Below, in pieces: positions 18,735 through 30,104 of a DNA stretch of 64,000 nucleotides (its first letter is position 1; each line of letters starts with the position of its first letter). Origin of the DNA: Thiothrix sp. (GTDB lineage: Bacteria > Pseudomonadota > Gammaproteobacteria > Thiotrichales > Thiotrichaceae); assembly GCA_008015155.1 (NCBI GenBank), contig SSFA01000026.1, positions 62,001-126,000 of the forward strand, given 5' to 3'. The notes under the pieces are model-generated. The model did not search any database. It worked only from the letters and a program-made list of their open reading frames with translations, and was not told where the DNA came from. Position numbers and translations under genes: made by a program.

Positions 18735-19502
18735 TTAATGCAAACCTGCCAAGGTTGCAGCCGCTGATAAGTTCAGTTGAGAGCGGCTCTCTGCTTCTGG
18801 CTTGGTAGGTTGTTGTAATGGTTGAGTTATCGGAGCAACGGTAGACGGTGCTTGTGGCACGGTGGTTACTACTCCTTGCTGCCCCTGATAAGGCCAGCCG
18901 GCATTATAATACGGACTGTTATAATAAGGTACTAGCGGTGCAGCTGAGGGGGGCATTGGTGGATTATCATTGCCACCACCAAAGGGCATAAAACTGTTAA
19001 ATAAACGCAGGGGCTTAGCCATACTGCGGTTCATGCTCCACATATCCTGTTGCATATGATAAGCCGATGCCGCCATATGCTGAGTAGATGCATTCATTTG
19101 GGTAACATCAGTAGACATACGTTGAGTACTGTTATTCATTGACTGCATGGTGCTCGACATGGCATTGGTAGAATCCACCATACTCGCCATCTGCCCAGAC
19201 ATAGTGGTCATACTATTAGAAATACTTACCATGCTGCTATCGACTGAAGCACTTAATTGCACAATCGTTTCAGCTAGACGATTCACATCGGTCGTTAGAC
19301 GTTGAATCAAATAAAACCCATAACCTGCCAAGATCACAAAAGCGATTAGCGAGGGATACACTAAAAACTTCAGTAAAGTCGTTGCCTGTGTTTGATGGCT
19401 TTCAAACTCACGCAAATCTTGCTCTACTTCATTTAATTCGTTTTCGACAGTTTTCAACTCTACATTAACTTCATCTAAAGCAAGCTTAGATTGAGTCGAC
19501 AT
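18735..19502 (-). CDS. Membrane-anchored coiled-coil protein, Met/Ser-rich, function unknown
   Basis: The product has about 255 residues from the ATG at 19502, which has AGGAG 8 bases upstream. Residues 1-40 form an acidic coiled coil (LDEVNVELKTVENELNEVEQ). One membrane helix follows (about 47-67). Residues about 75-165 form a long segment in which Met and Ser/Thr recur every few residues (SMTTMSGQMASM, STMQSMNNST, MQQDMWSMNRSM), reminiscent of chemoreceptor-type helices but without a signalling tip. The tail is rich in Pro, Tyr, Gln and Asn (PYYNSPYYNAGWPYQGQQG). I do not recognise a family. It immediately precedes the dynamin-like gene, so a joint role at the membrane is inferred. Confidence 0.75.
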   Translation of the reverse strand: MSTQSKLALDEVNVELKTVENELNEVEQDLREFESHQTQATTLLKFLVYPSLIAFVILAGYGFYLIQRLTTDVNRLAETIVQLSASVDSSMVSISNSMTTMSGQMASMVDSTNAMSSTMQSMNNSTQRMSTDVTQMNASTQHMAASAYHMQQDMWSMNRSMAKPLRLFNSFMPFGGGNDNPPMPPSAAPLVPYYNSPYYNAGWPYQGQQGVVTTVPQAPSTVAPITQPLQQPTKPEAESRSQLNLSAAATLAGLH

Positions 19503-19617
19503 GCGGGCGCTCCTGTGGGTTGGTAGAGGAGCTTCGGTAGGAAACCCCAAACAATAAAACATTAGGCAGCTTCAAATACAGCAGCCTGCTTTTTTATCTT
19601 TGGTGGATCAGAGAGTA

Positions 19618-19641
19618 ATGGCATGCCCGTAGACATGCCAT
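19618..19641. repeat. Hairpin between the TPR-like and coiled-coil genes
   Basis: ATGGCATG and CATGCCAT pair perfectly around an 8-base loop, 12 bases past the stop of the upstream gene. The T-run after it is weak on the minus strand, so it is a partial terminator or mRNA-processing structure at most. Confidence 0.4.
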
Positions 19642-19653
19642 GAAGAGATATTA

Positions 19654-20310
19654 TTATTTTATCAAACTGCCAATTTCAGACGCTTTAGCAGGATCAACGA
19701 CATCAGCATAGACTTTAATGCTTTGTAATTCAGTCACCCGGCCTTGCTCAGCTAACCAAGGCGCAATTTCAGCATAAAGGCTGACCGCATCCGCGCTTTT
19801 GCCTTGTTTCCAATAGACATTGGCTAACTCACCTTTATAATCAGGCTTGTTATCTTTCTTCAACAAAGACTGATAGAAGCCAACAGAGCGATCATATTCA
19901 CCACTCCAATAAGCTTCACGCGCAGCTAACAATAAATCTTCAGCACTAGAATTTTCATTGACGGTTTGAGAGTCAGTTGCAGCAGCCGTAGTTTCAGCTG
20001 TACTACCCTTAGCAGCTTGCTCAGCTACTGAAGCAGAAGCAGTTTGTTCTGTAGTAGCAGGAGTAGCTGTTGCATTAGCTTCAGCACCATGATCTGCTGG
20101 CATTGCTGCAGCTGTTTGCGCTGTTGTTGAGCCTTGCTCATGCCCAGCCGCATTTTGATGAGCTTGCATTTCATGCTGGCCGGCTTTGGCTTCATGCTCT
20201 TTCTTCGGTGGCGCACCACTGCCTACAATCCAGTTTAAAATAATAGCAATAGCTGCCAGTATCCAAGCAAACGCTATGGGATGCACTAATAGCCAACGGA
20301 AAGCTTTCAT
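19654..20310 (-). CDS. Single-pass membrane protein with Ala/Glu/Thr-rich linker and TPR-like tail
   Basis: 218 residues. A membrane helix lies near the N-terminus (about 8-30, HPIAFAWILAAIAIILNWIVG). A low-complexity linker rich in Ala, Glu, Thr and Gln follows (about 35-125). Residues about 125-218 form a helical region with a TPR-like pattern (LLLAAREAYWSGEYDRSVGFYQ; LANVYWKQGKSADAVSLYAEI). TPR units usually mediate protein contacts, and the long linker would let the domain reach across the periplasm or cytoplasm. AGGAG precedes the ATG, and the gene starts 33 bases after parA. The family is not known to me. Confidence 0.75.
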   Translation of the reverse strand: MKAFRWLLVHPIAFAWILAAIAIILNWIVGSGAPPKKEHEAKAGQHEMQAHQNAAGHEQGSTTAQTAAAMPADHGAEANATATPATTEQTASASVAEQAAKGSTAETTAAATDSQTVNENSSAEDLLLAAREAYWSGEYDRSVGFYQSLLKKDNKPDYKGELANVYWKQGKSADAVSLYAEIAPWLAEQGRVTELQSIKVYADVVDPAKASEIGSLIK

Positions 20311-20343
20311 GGATATTCTCCTGTCTCCAAACCCTGAATATGG

Positions 20344-20973
20344 TTAATTAATAAGGTGGTAAAGCTCCCGCCCCAAGGCATCGATTTCAGCTGATGCCTT
20401 AGAGCGTGGTTCCATTTCAAATACCGCTAAGCCTTCACTAAAAGAGCGGCGGTAGCTTGTTCTTAAATAAAGACGCGAATCTAATAAGCGCAGATCATCT
20501 AACATACCTAATGCTTCTGCTGCTTCTGCAGTTTCACGCACGCTAGCATGAGTATCTGCTCGATTGAGTACAGCAAATAACTTAACTGGCTTCTGCTGAC
20601 GAATATCAGCAATCATCTTCAAAAACCGTTGCGTTGACCACACATCCGCTTGGCTCGGCGAAACTGGGATCAGGATATGGTCAGCTTGCTGAATCGCTAG
20701 TTCAGTAGCAGTCATGTCAGCCAGACCAATGTCAACCAAAACATGGGTATGCTGCCCTGCAGAGCCTAAATTTTCTACCTTTCGCTCTGGTTTTAGCAGT
20801 GGTAGATAGCCTTCCTCAGCGCGAATTTCAAAAGCATCCGAAGTAGTCGACTGCGGATCTAAGTCATACACCAATACATGTACATTTTGTCGAGTCGCTG
20901 CCCAAAGCGCTAGGTTAAAAGTGACTGTACTTTTACCTGTACCACCTTTGAGATTGCCAATAACTGTAATCAT
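20344..20973 (-). CDS. ParA/MinD-type P-loop ATPase
   Basis: The 209-residue product has the deviant Walker A KGGTGKST at residues 9-16, the Walker A' VYDLDPQSTTSDAF, the Walker B-like HVLVDIGLAD and the late conserved LNRADT. It lacks the N-terminal HTH of plasmid ParA, so it belongs to the short orphan ParA group that positions or segregates protein cargo (chemoreceptor arrays, carboxysomes and similar). No parB gene is adjacent. Its neighbours are membrane and dynamin-like proteins, so the cargo may be an envelope assembly. No amphipathic MinD-like C-terminal helix is obvious. Confidence 0.88.
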   Translation of the reverse strand: MITVIGNLKGGTGKSTVTFNLALWAATRQNVHVLVYDLDPQSTTSDAFEIRAEEGYLPLLKPERKVENLGSAGQHTHVLVDIGLADMTATELAIQQADHILIPVSPSQADVWSTQRFLKMIADIRQQKPVKLFAVLNRADTHASVRETAEAAEALGMLDDLRLLDSRLYLRTSYRRSFSEGLAVFEMEPRSKASAEIDALGRELYHLIN

Positions 20974-21026
20974 GCCCAGTTTTCGCTTCCAGCTATGAAC
21001 CTTGATTCATAGCTGAATTATTCCAG

Positions 21027-22211
21027 CTATTGAGCTGGAGCTGGTTGTTGTGGTTGAGCAGGTGCTTGTGGCGCTGCTGACTGTGGGCGCTGCATCCGTC
21101 CGCCTTGCATATACATACGTGGTTGACCCGCTGGCATGTTGTACATGGGCATCATACCCTGTGGCATCATCATCATTGGCATTTGGTTAGCCTGAGGAAC
21201 AACAGGGATAATATACCAATATTGGACTTGTTGCGGATAAGGCATGGCCATTGGCATAGCGTTCATCGGCATCATTTGCCCCATAGGCCGACCTTGCATC
21301 TGCGGTGGTACAGCTGGCACTTGAGCTAGTTGTTGTGGTGGTGTGGGTGTGCCAGCTTGTGCTGGCATGTCTGGAGCTTGTGGCTCTACAGGTGGCTGCG
21401 GGGCTTGGGCAGCTTGCTCAGTACTCCCTGCTGCTTGACTAGGCATATCAGGCATTTGCAACTGTGTTGAACTTTGCTCAGGAGCAGCTGGTTGAGCTGG
21501 CGCTTGTGCTGATTGTTCAGGAGCGGCAGGCACTGCTGGTTGATCCGGCAAGCTTGGCATAGCTAGCTGATTAGCTGGCGCTTGCTCAGGAGCGTCAGGT
21601 TGTGCTGGTGCTTGAGCCGTCTGTTCAGGGGCTGCTGGTTCTGCTGGAGCTTGGGCTGTCTGTTCAGGGGCTGCTGGCTCTGCTGGAGTTTGGGCTGTTT
21701 GTTCAGGCGCAGCTGGTTGGGTTGGTGCTTGAGCCGTTTGTTCAGGCGCAGCTGGTTGAGTTGGTGCTTGAGCTGTCTGTTCAGGAGCAACGGGTTGTGC
21801 TGGCATTTGAGCAGCCTGCTCAGGAGCAGCAGGTTGTGCCGGAGCTTGAGCCGTCTGTTCAGGGGCTGCTGGTTGCTCTGGCAAGCTTGGCATAGCTAGT
21901 TGTGGAGCAGCTGGCACAGCTTGCTCTACAGTAATACCACTTTCAACAAGTACTGGCGTCGCATAAGGGCCTGGAGGAGGCGCTGGCATATCAGCGGCTT
22001 GTACCGTTACTGCTACACTGCCTGTGTTTGCAGTAGAATCAACGGTCTTACTAGTACTAGTTACCGCAGTATTCGAGTTAGACACTGCCATTTCAGCAGG
22101 ATTCACGAAAGGCCCCGGAGGTGGCAAAGGTAAATCAGCTGCCAGCACTGCGCCTGAAGCTAAAGCTGTCGCGATAGCCAACGCAACCAGATTTCTATTA
22201 AGCATATTCAT
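21027..22211 (-). CDS. Secreted Pro/Ala/Gln/Met-rich repeat protein, unknown function
   Basis: 394 residues with a typical signal peptide (MNMLNRNLVALAIATALASGAVLAA). Two copies of a PPPGP(F/Y) motif (near 31 and 79) follow, then seven 13-residue repeats like TAQAPAQPAAPEQ at about residues 120-210. Diverged QLAMPSLPEQP units flank them. The tail (about 310-380) is very rich in Met, Pro and Gln (MPMAMPYPQQVQYW, MPMMMMPQGMMPMYNMP). Met-rich segments bind Cu(I)/Ag(I) in some periplasmic proteins, but they could also be structural. AAGGAG lies 7 bases before the ATG. It is 18 bases after the RND pump gene and 53 before parA, so it is probably part of that transcript. Confidence 0.8.
   Translation of the reverse strand: MNMLNRNLVALAIATALASGAVLAADLPLPPPGPFVNPAEMAVSNSNTAVTSTSKTVDSTANTGSVAVTVQAADMPAPPPGPYATPVLVESGITVEQAVPAAPQLAMPSLPEQPAAPEQTAQAPAQPAAPEQAAQMPAQPVAPEQTAQAPTQPAAPEQTAQAPTQPAAPEQTAQTPAEPAAPEQTAQAPAEPAAPEQTAQAPAQPDAPEQAPANQLAMPSLPDQPAVPAAPEQSAQAPAQPAAPEQSSTQLQMPDMPSQAAGSTEQAAQAPQPPVEPQAPDMPAQAGTPTPPQQLAQVPAVPPQMQGRPMGQMMPMNAMPMAMPYPQQVQYWYIIPVVPQANQMPMMMMPQGMMPMYNMPAGQPRMYMQGGRMQRPQSAAPQAPAQPQQPAPAQ
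21582..21854. repeat. Tandem 39-base coding repeats (seven copies)
   Basis: Seven in-frame copies of a 39-base unit encode the 13-residue repeat of the secreted protein. Copies differ by a few bases (APAQP/APTQP/TPAEP variants), consistent with repeat expansion followed by drift. The unit is translated and gap-free, so it is not a CRISPR array. Confidence 0.85.
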
Positions 22212-22229
22212 TAAAGAACTCCTTAAAAT

Positions 22230-25979
<3,750 letters not shown>

Positions 25980-26034
25980 GCGCTATCTACCACTACGAAA
26001 AAGTAAACGGATAAGATAACAGTGCGAACCACTG

Positions 26035-27174
26035 TTATTGAGTATCCGGCATCCAACCCGAAACTGCTCGTGGGGGCGGGTTATCCAGAATTTTCATGCC
26101 TGACTTTAAACCTGAAATCACTTCAACTTTATTCCCATACTCAGCCCCTAAGCGGACTAAGCGCAGCGAAGAGCTACCATTTTCCACCACCAAGACACTA
26201 GGCAAGCTGCGTCCACTTAATAAAGCAGTTTTGGGAATCATGACCACTGTTTCATCGCTGGCTTGCGGATTCGATAAATAAATCTCAGCATACATACCTG
26301 GTGCGGCTACGACATCGACGGGCAAATCAAACTTGACGGTCACAGTATGATGTTCAGCATCAGCCACTGGATAAATTTGTGAAACTTTAGCCATCGTTTC
26401 GGTCGCACCATTTATTTTTACTGGCACGACCATACCCATCGCTACTTGCGACATCAGGCTGGCGGGTACTGCTGCTTGCAAACGCTTGTATTTAACAAAA
26501 CCGTATCTTAAAAGAGCCTGCCCTACTTGGACGGTATCACCTACTTCAGCCATCTTTTGCAGAATAACGCCTTCGAAAGGGGCTATGCCTTTAGCATTTA
26601 ATAAAGCAGCATCAATCTCCTGCAATTGCGAATAGGCTTGTTGTAAAGAGCCACGCGCTTGTGAGACACCCGAAGCACTGGTTACTAAGTCAGAATAGCG
26701 CCCCATATCTGAGTCATAATTATTCATCATCATGTCAGCCATCGGGCGAGTGAAGAAATTATCCATCATCGCTGGCATCCCAAAGCCAGGCATCGCGCCA
26801 ATATCGCGACTTCGTGGAGAAATAACTTCACGTTGATATTGTGCCTGCGCACTTTGCAGCACAGATTGGGCATTTTGAATCTGTGCTAATACTGCATTGC
26901 GTTTAGCAACTAATTGCGCTTCATCGACCTGAGTGAGCACTGCACCTTGCGGATAAGTACTACCTACTTCACCTGCAAAATACTTGAGAACACCTGGAAT
27001 TTGCGCAGATAAAGTAACTTCTTTATAGGGGATAACTGAGCTACCTAAAACGGTTTGAATGCGTGAGTTTGAGGTTTCAACAGAGACGATTTCGGCAGCC
27101 TGTAGAGAACTCCAACTTAAGACAGCGCAAAAAAACGCCAACACTGAGCGTACTGCACAATTGTCTTTTCTCAT
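26035..27174 (-). CDS. RND efflux periplasmic adaptor (membrane fusion protein)
   Basis: The adaptor links the RND pump to an outer-membrane channel. From the ATG at 27174 the product has about 379 residues; the ribosome site GAGGAAGAG lies 6 bases upstream, so the longer form is unlikely. There is a signal peptide (to about residue 27, SLQAAE). The lipoyl half-motif and alpha-hairpin are at about 60-210, the beta-barrel follows (VKYKRLQAAVPASL, IYPVADAEHHTVTVKFDLP), and then the membrane-proximal domain. A Met-rich insertion (about 126-160, with PGFGMPAMMDNF and RPMADMMMNNYD) lies in the hairpin tip region. The pump gene follows 55 bases later. Confidence 0.92.
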   Translation of the reverse strand: MRKDNCAVRSVLAFFCAVLSWSSLQAAEIVSVETSNSRIQTVLGSSVIPYKEVTLSAQIPGVLKYFAGEVGSTYPQGAVLTQVDEAQLVAKRNAVLAQIQNAQSVLQSAQAQYQREVISPRSRDIGAMPGFGMPAMMDNFFTRPMADMMMNNYDSDMGRYSDLVTSASGVSQARGSLQQAYSQLQEIDAALLNAKGIAPFEGVILQKMAEVGDTVQVGQALLRYGFVKYKRLQAAVPASLMSQVAMGMVVPVKINGATETMAKVSQIYPVADAEHHTVTVKFDLPVDVVAAPGMYAEIYLSNPQASDETVVMIPKTALLSGRSLPSVLVVENGSSSLRLVRLGAEYGNKVEVISGLKSGMKILDNPPPRAVSGWMPDTQ

Positions 27175-27319
27175 GAATAACTCTTCCTCAATAATCGCGG
27201 ATGGATAGCATCCCATTTTAGCAGGCTGAACTATAGCTTTTCAGGGAAGTGAATTCTAGTGAAAACGCGGCAATACACTAATGGGGATAGATACGCAAAA
27301 TTCTTATCCCAAACTTAAA

Positions 27320-27721
27320 TTAATTGGCAGAAGGTGGGCGGATATAAGCCTTGACCACAGCAACAGGTTCAGCATCCGTGGAGTTTTCCCCGTGAAAGAC
27401 GGATATCTTGACCTCAAGTAAAATATCGGAATTGGAGGGACTGGTTGCACGTACCCAACGCCAAGGCATATTTCCCATCTCCTCCTCTCCTTCAGTGGCT
27501 GGCTCAGGACTATTGTTGTCAACAGCCATTTGATAAAGGTCCAGCTGGTTTAAACCGACCCAACGCGCAAAAGTTGCCTCTTTCAAGAGTTGCGCATTAC
27601 GCACACTGTTAGCAGCAACTTGGCTAGCTATTCCAATCACTAAGGTAATGATAAACAAGGCGAACAGAACTTCTACTAAGCTAAAGCCTGTTTGGGTGCG
27701 GTTAGATTTAGCTCTGTGCAT
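27320..27721 (-). CDS. gspI: Orphan type II secretion minor pseudopilin GspI-like
   Basis: Prepilin-like protein of about 133 residues with the cleavage and helix motif TGFSLVEVLFALFIITLVIG (Gly at -1, Phe+1, Glu+5). This is a class III signal processed by GspO/PilD, followed by a GspI-type N-terminal helix and a short globular part with MPWRWVRATSPS. The start at 27721 is the last ATG before the prepilin motif; a longer reading to 27763 is less likely. It overlaps the preceding gspH-like gene by 14 bases. It belongs to a second pseudopilin set separate from the gspE-K operon at 57606-63397. Confidence 0.8.
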   Translation of the reverse strand: MHRAKSNRTQTGFSLVEVLFALFIITLVIGIASQVAANSVRNAQLLKEATFARWVGLNQLDLYQMAVDNNSPEPATEGEEEMGNMPWRWVRATSPSNSDILLEVKISVFHGENSTDAEPVAVVKAYIRPPSAN

Positions 27722-28226
27722 CGTCTTTAGCAGTAGGCTCGATGACTTGGCCAAAAGCATCAAAGTCTAAACGTTGAGGTGCTGCATCTTTACCTGCAAC
27801 CAACTCATAAGTGAAAGGTGTCATTTCGCCAGTAGGCTCTACCACTATTTGCGGATCTTGTGGAGCTTCCGAGGACAAGTTAATAGCTTCTTTATCGATC
27901 AAAACTTGGGGCTTAAGATTTTTATCTTCAAATTGCCGCGCTTTGAACAAGCTATCATTTTCTATTTCTATCCATTTATTTTTCTCATCCAGCTTAAAAA
28001 AATGATAACCCGTCTCGGTGAAACCTAAAGCTAACGGCTCAGAACGTACTATAGCCTCACTGCTCAGTACGTTCACATCAAAACGTAGACGTTTTAAGGC
28101 TAGCTCGGTGGGATCTGCTTCAAAACTCCGAAAGGATAAGGATACAATCGAAACCAGCACAGCCATCACCACGAGGACGATAAGTAACTCAACGAGAGTA
28201 AAACCGCGCTGGCTGCGTGCAGACAT
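27708..28226 (-). CDS. gspH: Orphan type II secretion minor pseudopilin GspH-like
   Basis: 173 residues with prepilin motif SQRGFTLVELLIVLVVMAVL (Gly-1, Phe+1, Glu+5) and a beta-rich C-terminal domain. It contains the GspH-type pattern ALKRLRFDVNVLSSEAIVRSEPLALGFTETGYHFF and ends with RLDFDAFGQVIEP. The ATG at 28226 follows the gspG-like stop by 5 bases. Identity as GspH rests on order and length. It could also be a minor pilin of another type IV-filament system. Confidence 0.78.
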   Translation of the reverse strand: MSARSQRGFTLVELLIVLVVMAVLVSIVSLSFRSFEADPTELALKRLRFDVNVLSSEAIVRSEPLALGFTETGYHFFKLDEKNKWIEIENDSLFKARQFEDKNLKPQVLIDKEAINLSSEAPQDPQIVVEPTGEMTPFTYELVAGKDAAPQRLDFDAFGQVIEPTAKDDAQS

Positions 28227-28231
28227 CAAAC

Positions 28232-28678
28232 TTACTGCTTTTCCCAGTTGCCAATATCATCTTGGGTATTCTCACGCTGGTCAGGACCTGCACTGAAAAT
28301 ATCTAAGTCATTACCATGGGTACCTGGATTCAAATATCTATAAGGATTACCCCAAGGATCAGTCGGCACCGTTTTGGTTTTTAGATAGCCACCTGCTTGC
28401 CATTTACGGGCTTCTGCAGGCTTTTCAACCAGCGCTTTTAAACCTTGTTCAGTGCTAGGGTAGACTGCGTTATGCATCCGGTACATATCCAAAGCCAACT
28501 CCATAGTACGGATTTCTTGTTGGGCTGATGCAATCCGTGCCTCATCCGGCGTGCCTCTTAAATTCACCACCGCAATGCCTAGTAGCACCCCGATAATAGT
28601 GATAACAATTAATAGCTCCATCAGGGTATAACCAGTCATAGCTGGGTGACGACGAGTTAGCTGCTTGTGCTTATTCAT
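28232..28678 (-). CDS. gspG: Orphan type II secretion major pseudopilin GspG-like
   Basis: The product has about 149 residues from the ATG at 28678. The prepilin motif is TGYTLMELLIVITIIGVLLG, with Tyr at +1 where Phe is usual, and Glu+5 kept. The GspG signature follows: YPSTEQGLKALVEKP, GGYLKTKTVPTDPWGNPYRYLNPG and the C-terminal DDIGNW. The calcium loop differs from that of the second GspG in this window (59958-60410): it reads SAGPDQRENTQDD instead of a Gly-rich ADGAAGG. It is the first gene of the orphan pseudopilin set and divergent from the rhombosortase gene. Confidence 0.85.
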   Translation of the reverse strand: MNKHKQLTRRHPAMTGYTLMELLIVITIIGVLLGIAVVNLRGTPDEARIASAQQEIRTMELALDMYRMHNAVYPSTEQGLKALVEKPAEARKWQAGGYLKTKTVPTDPWGNPYRYLNPGTHGNDLDIFSAGPDQRENTQDDIGNWEKQ

Positions 28679-28791
28679 TCGACTTATCAAACCTTCAAAT
28701 TCAAAAACGGCGCAATCATGGCATAATACCCCAATCTTGTAACCAACTGACACTGAAGCACATTACCAATCGATTAAACCTAGCAAAGCCT

Positions 28792-29364
28792 TTGCTGGCT
28801 TATGGCTTAAGCTTTAGCCTACTACTTATCGTCTTGTATGGCTGGCAGGATACACTACGGTATGAACGTAGCTTAATCCTCGATGGCGACTATTGGCGCC
28901 TACTTAGTGCGCATTTCGTGCATCTCAATTTTATACATTTAGCGCTCAATCTAATAGGCTGGTGGGTATTTCTATTGCTGTGTGGGCATTTACTTAGCCT
29001 GCCACAAATAAGCTTCAATATACTTATGCTCGCCGTAGGCATCAGTCTAGGTTTGCTATTTATGCAGCCCAAGTTTCAATGGTATTTAGGCTTTTCGGGT
29101 GTGCTATATGGTTTACTGTTGCACGGCTCTTTGCAAATAGCCTTTCGTGAGCAATTAAGCCTTGGTTTGCTGCTATTTAGCATACTCATCTTGAAACTAG
29201 TCTTGGATAGTTACACGGATCAAGCTAATGCGAGTGCTCAGTTAATTGGCGCACCCATTGCCACAGTAGCTCATGCTTACGGCCTTATGATGGGTTTTTT
29301 GCTAAGTTTGCCCTTGCTAGCCCGCCAACTAAGCTTTAAAAAAAACCGAACTAAAAATAATTAA
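28792..29364 (+). CDS. Rhombosortase-like rhomboid-family intramembrane serine protease
   Basis: At about 190 residues this is a compact rhomboid with about five or six membrane helices. The catalytic Ser lies in LGFSGVLYG (residue 102 of this reading) and the His in AHAYGLMMG (161). The early HFVHLNFIHLALNLIG motif supplies the His/Asn typical of rhomboids. The small size and GFSGVLYG/HAYG form match rhombosortase, which processes GlyGly-CTERM proteins exported by type II secretion. The start is uncertain: 28792 is a TTG, and the frame is open upstream (LNLAKPLLAYG), so the true start may be an unusual codon before it. It is followed by comF. Confidence 0.8.
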   Translation: MLAYGLSFSLLLIVLYGWQDTLRYERSLILDGDYWRLLSAHFVHLNFIHLALNLIGWWVFLLLCGHLLSLPQISFNILMLAVGISLGLLFMQPKFQWYLGFSGVLYGLLLHGSLQIAFREQLSLGLLLFSILILKLVLDSYTDQANASAQLIGAPIATVAHAYGLMMGFLLSLPLLARQLSFKKNRTKNN

Positions 29365-29379
29365 GTTACTTAAAACTCT

Positions 29380-30039
29380 ATGCTGTACTCATTTAAGCAA
29401 TCGCTATACGCTGTGTCTAGCTATCTTGGTTATGCTAAAACCTGCCCGCTGTGTGCAGTTAAGCTTACAAACTCAAAGCAGCTGGTTTGCAATCAATGCT
29501 ATCAAACCTTACCTTGGAATACGCCGCTTGGCCAAGCGGCTGCTACTCCGCTGTTTAGTGCCTTTATCTATGCGTCGCCTATTAAACAGCTGATTTTGCA
29601 AGGCAAAAGCAGCCGATCTTTAGATAAGCTTCAGCTTTTAGCAGAGTTATTAGCACAACAATTTCCAAAGCTTGTCACTGAACTCCCTGAAGCCATCTTG
29701 CCGGTTCCCTTGCATCCTAAGCGCTTGAGGCAAAGGGGGTTTAATCAATCAGTAGAATTAGTACGGCCTTTAGCCAAGCAACTGCAATTACCTTTGCTAT
29801 TACGGCAAGTTATTCGACAACGCCCTACCGATGAGCAGAAAAAATTGGCGGCAGCTGAGCGTCAACATAATCTAGAGCAAGCGTTTCAGTTAGTTCAGCC
29901 GCTTCCTTATAAGCATATTGCGATCTTTGATGACGTCGTCACCACGGGTGCAACTTGTGCGGAATTAGAGGCATTATTAAGTAATCACGGTGTCGAAAAA
30001 ATTCAAATTTGGTGCTGTGCGCAGACAAAAATGACCTGA
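29380..30039 (+). CDS. comF: ComF family phosphoribosyltransferase-like protein
   Basis: 219 residues with an N-terminal zinc finger (CPLCAVKLTNSKQLVCNQC) and a C-terminal phosphoribosyltransferase fold with ILPVPLHPKRLRQRGFNQS and the PRPP loop FDDVVTTGATCAE. ComF/GntX proteins support DNA uptake or use of DNA as nutrient in some species. Elsewhere they sit beside bioH in gammaproteobacteria; no bio gene is visible here. It is followed after 65 bases by yicC. Confidence 0.92.
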   Translation: MLYSFKQSLYAVSSYLGYAKTCPLCAVKLTNSKQLVCNQCYQTLPWNTPLGQAAATPLFSAFIYASPIKQLILQGKSSRSLDKLQLLAELLAQQFPKLVTELPEAILPVPLHPKRLRQRGFNQSVELVRPLAKQLQLPLLLRQVIRQRPTDEQKKLAAAERQHNLEQAFQLVQPLPYKHIAIFDDVVTTGATCAELEALLSNHGVEKIQIWCCAQTKMT

Positions 30040-30104
30040 GGTAGTAAATCCTCTAGTATATGAGCCTATTAGCTTTTTAACCCCAGCAGGATAGGAAACC
30101 AGAC

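Noticed and set aside
20344..20973. Chromosome partition parAB locus
   Set aside because: The ATPase is short, lacks the ParA N-terminal HTH, has no parB and no parS-like sites nearby.
21582..21854. CRISPR array
   Set aside because: The repeats are in-frame coding units of 39 bases with no spacers.
21582..21899. Three overlapping plus-strand frames with repeats such as CWSLGCLFRG
   Set aside because: They are the reverse-complement readings of the 39-base repeats in the secreted protein; no ribosome sites.
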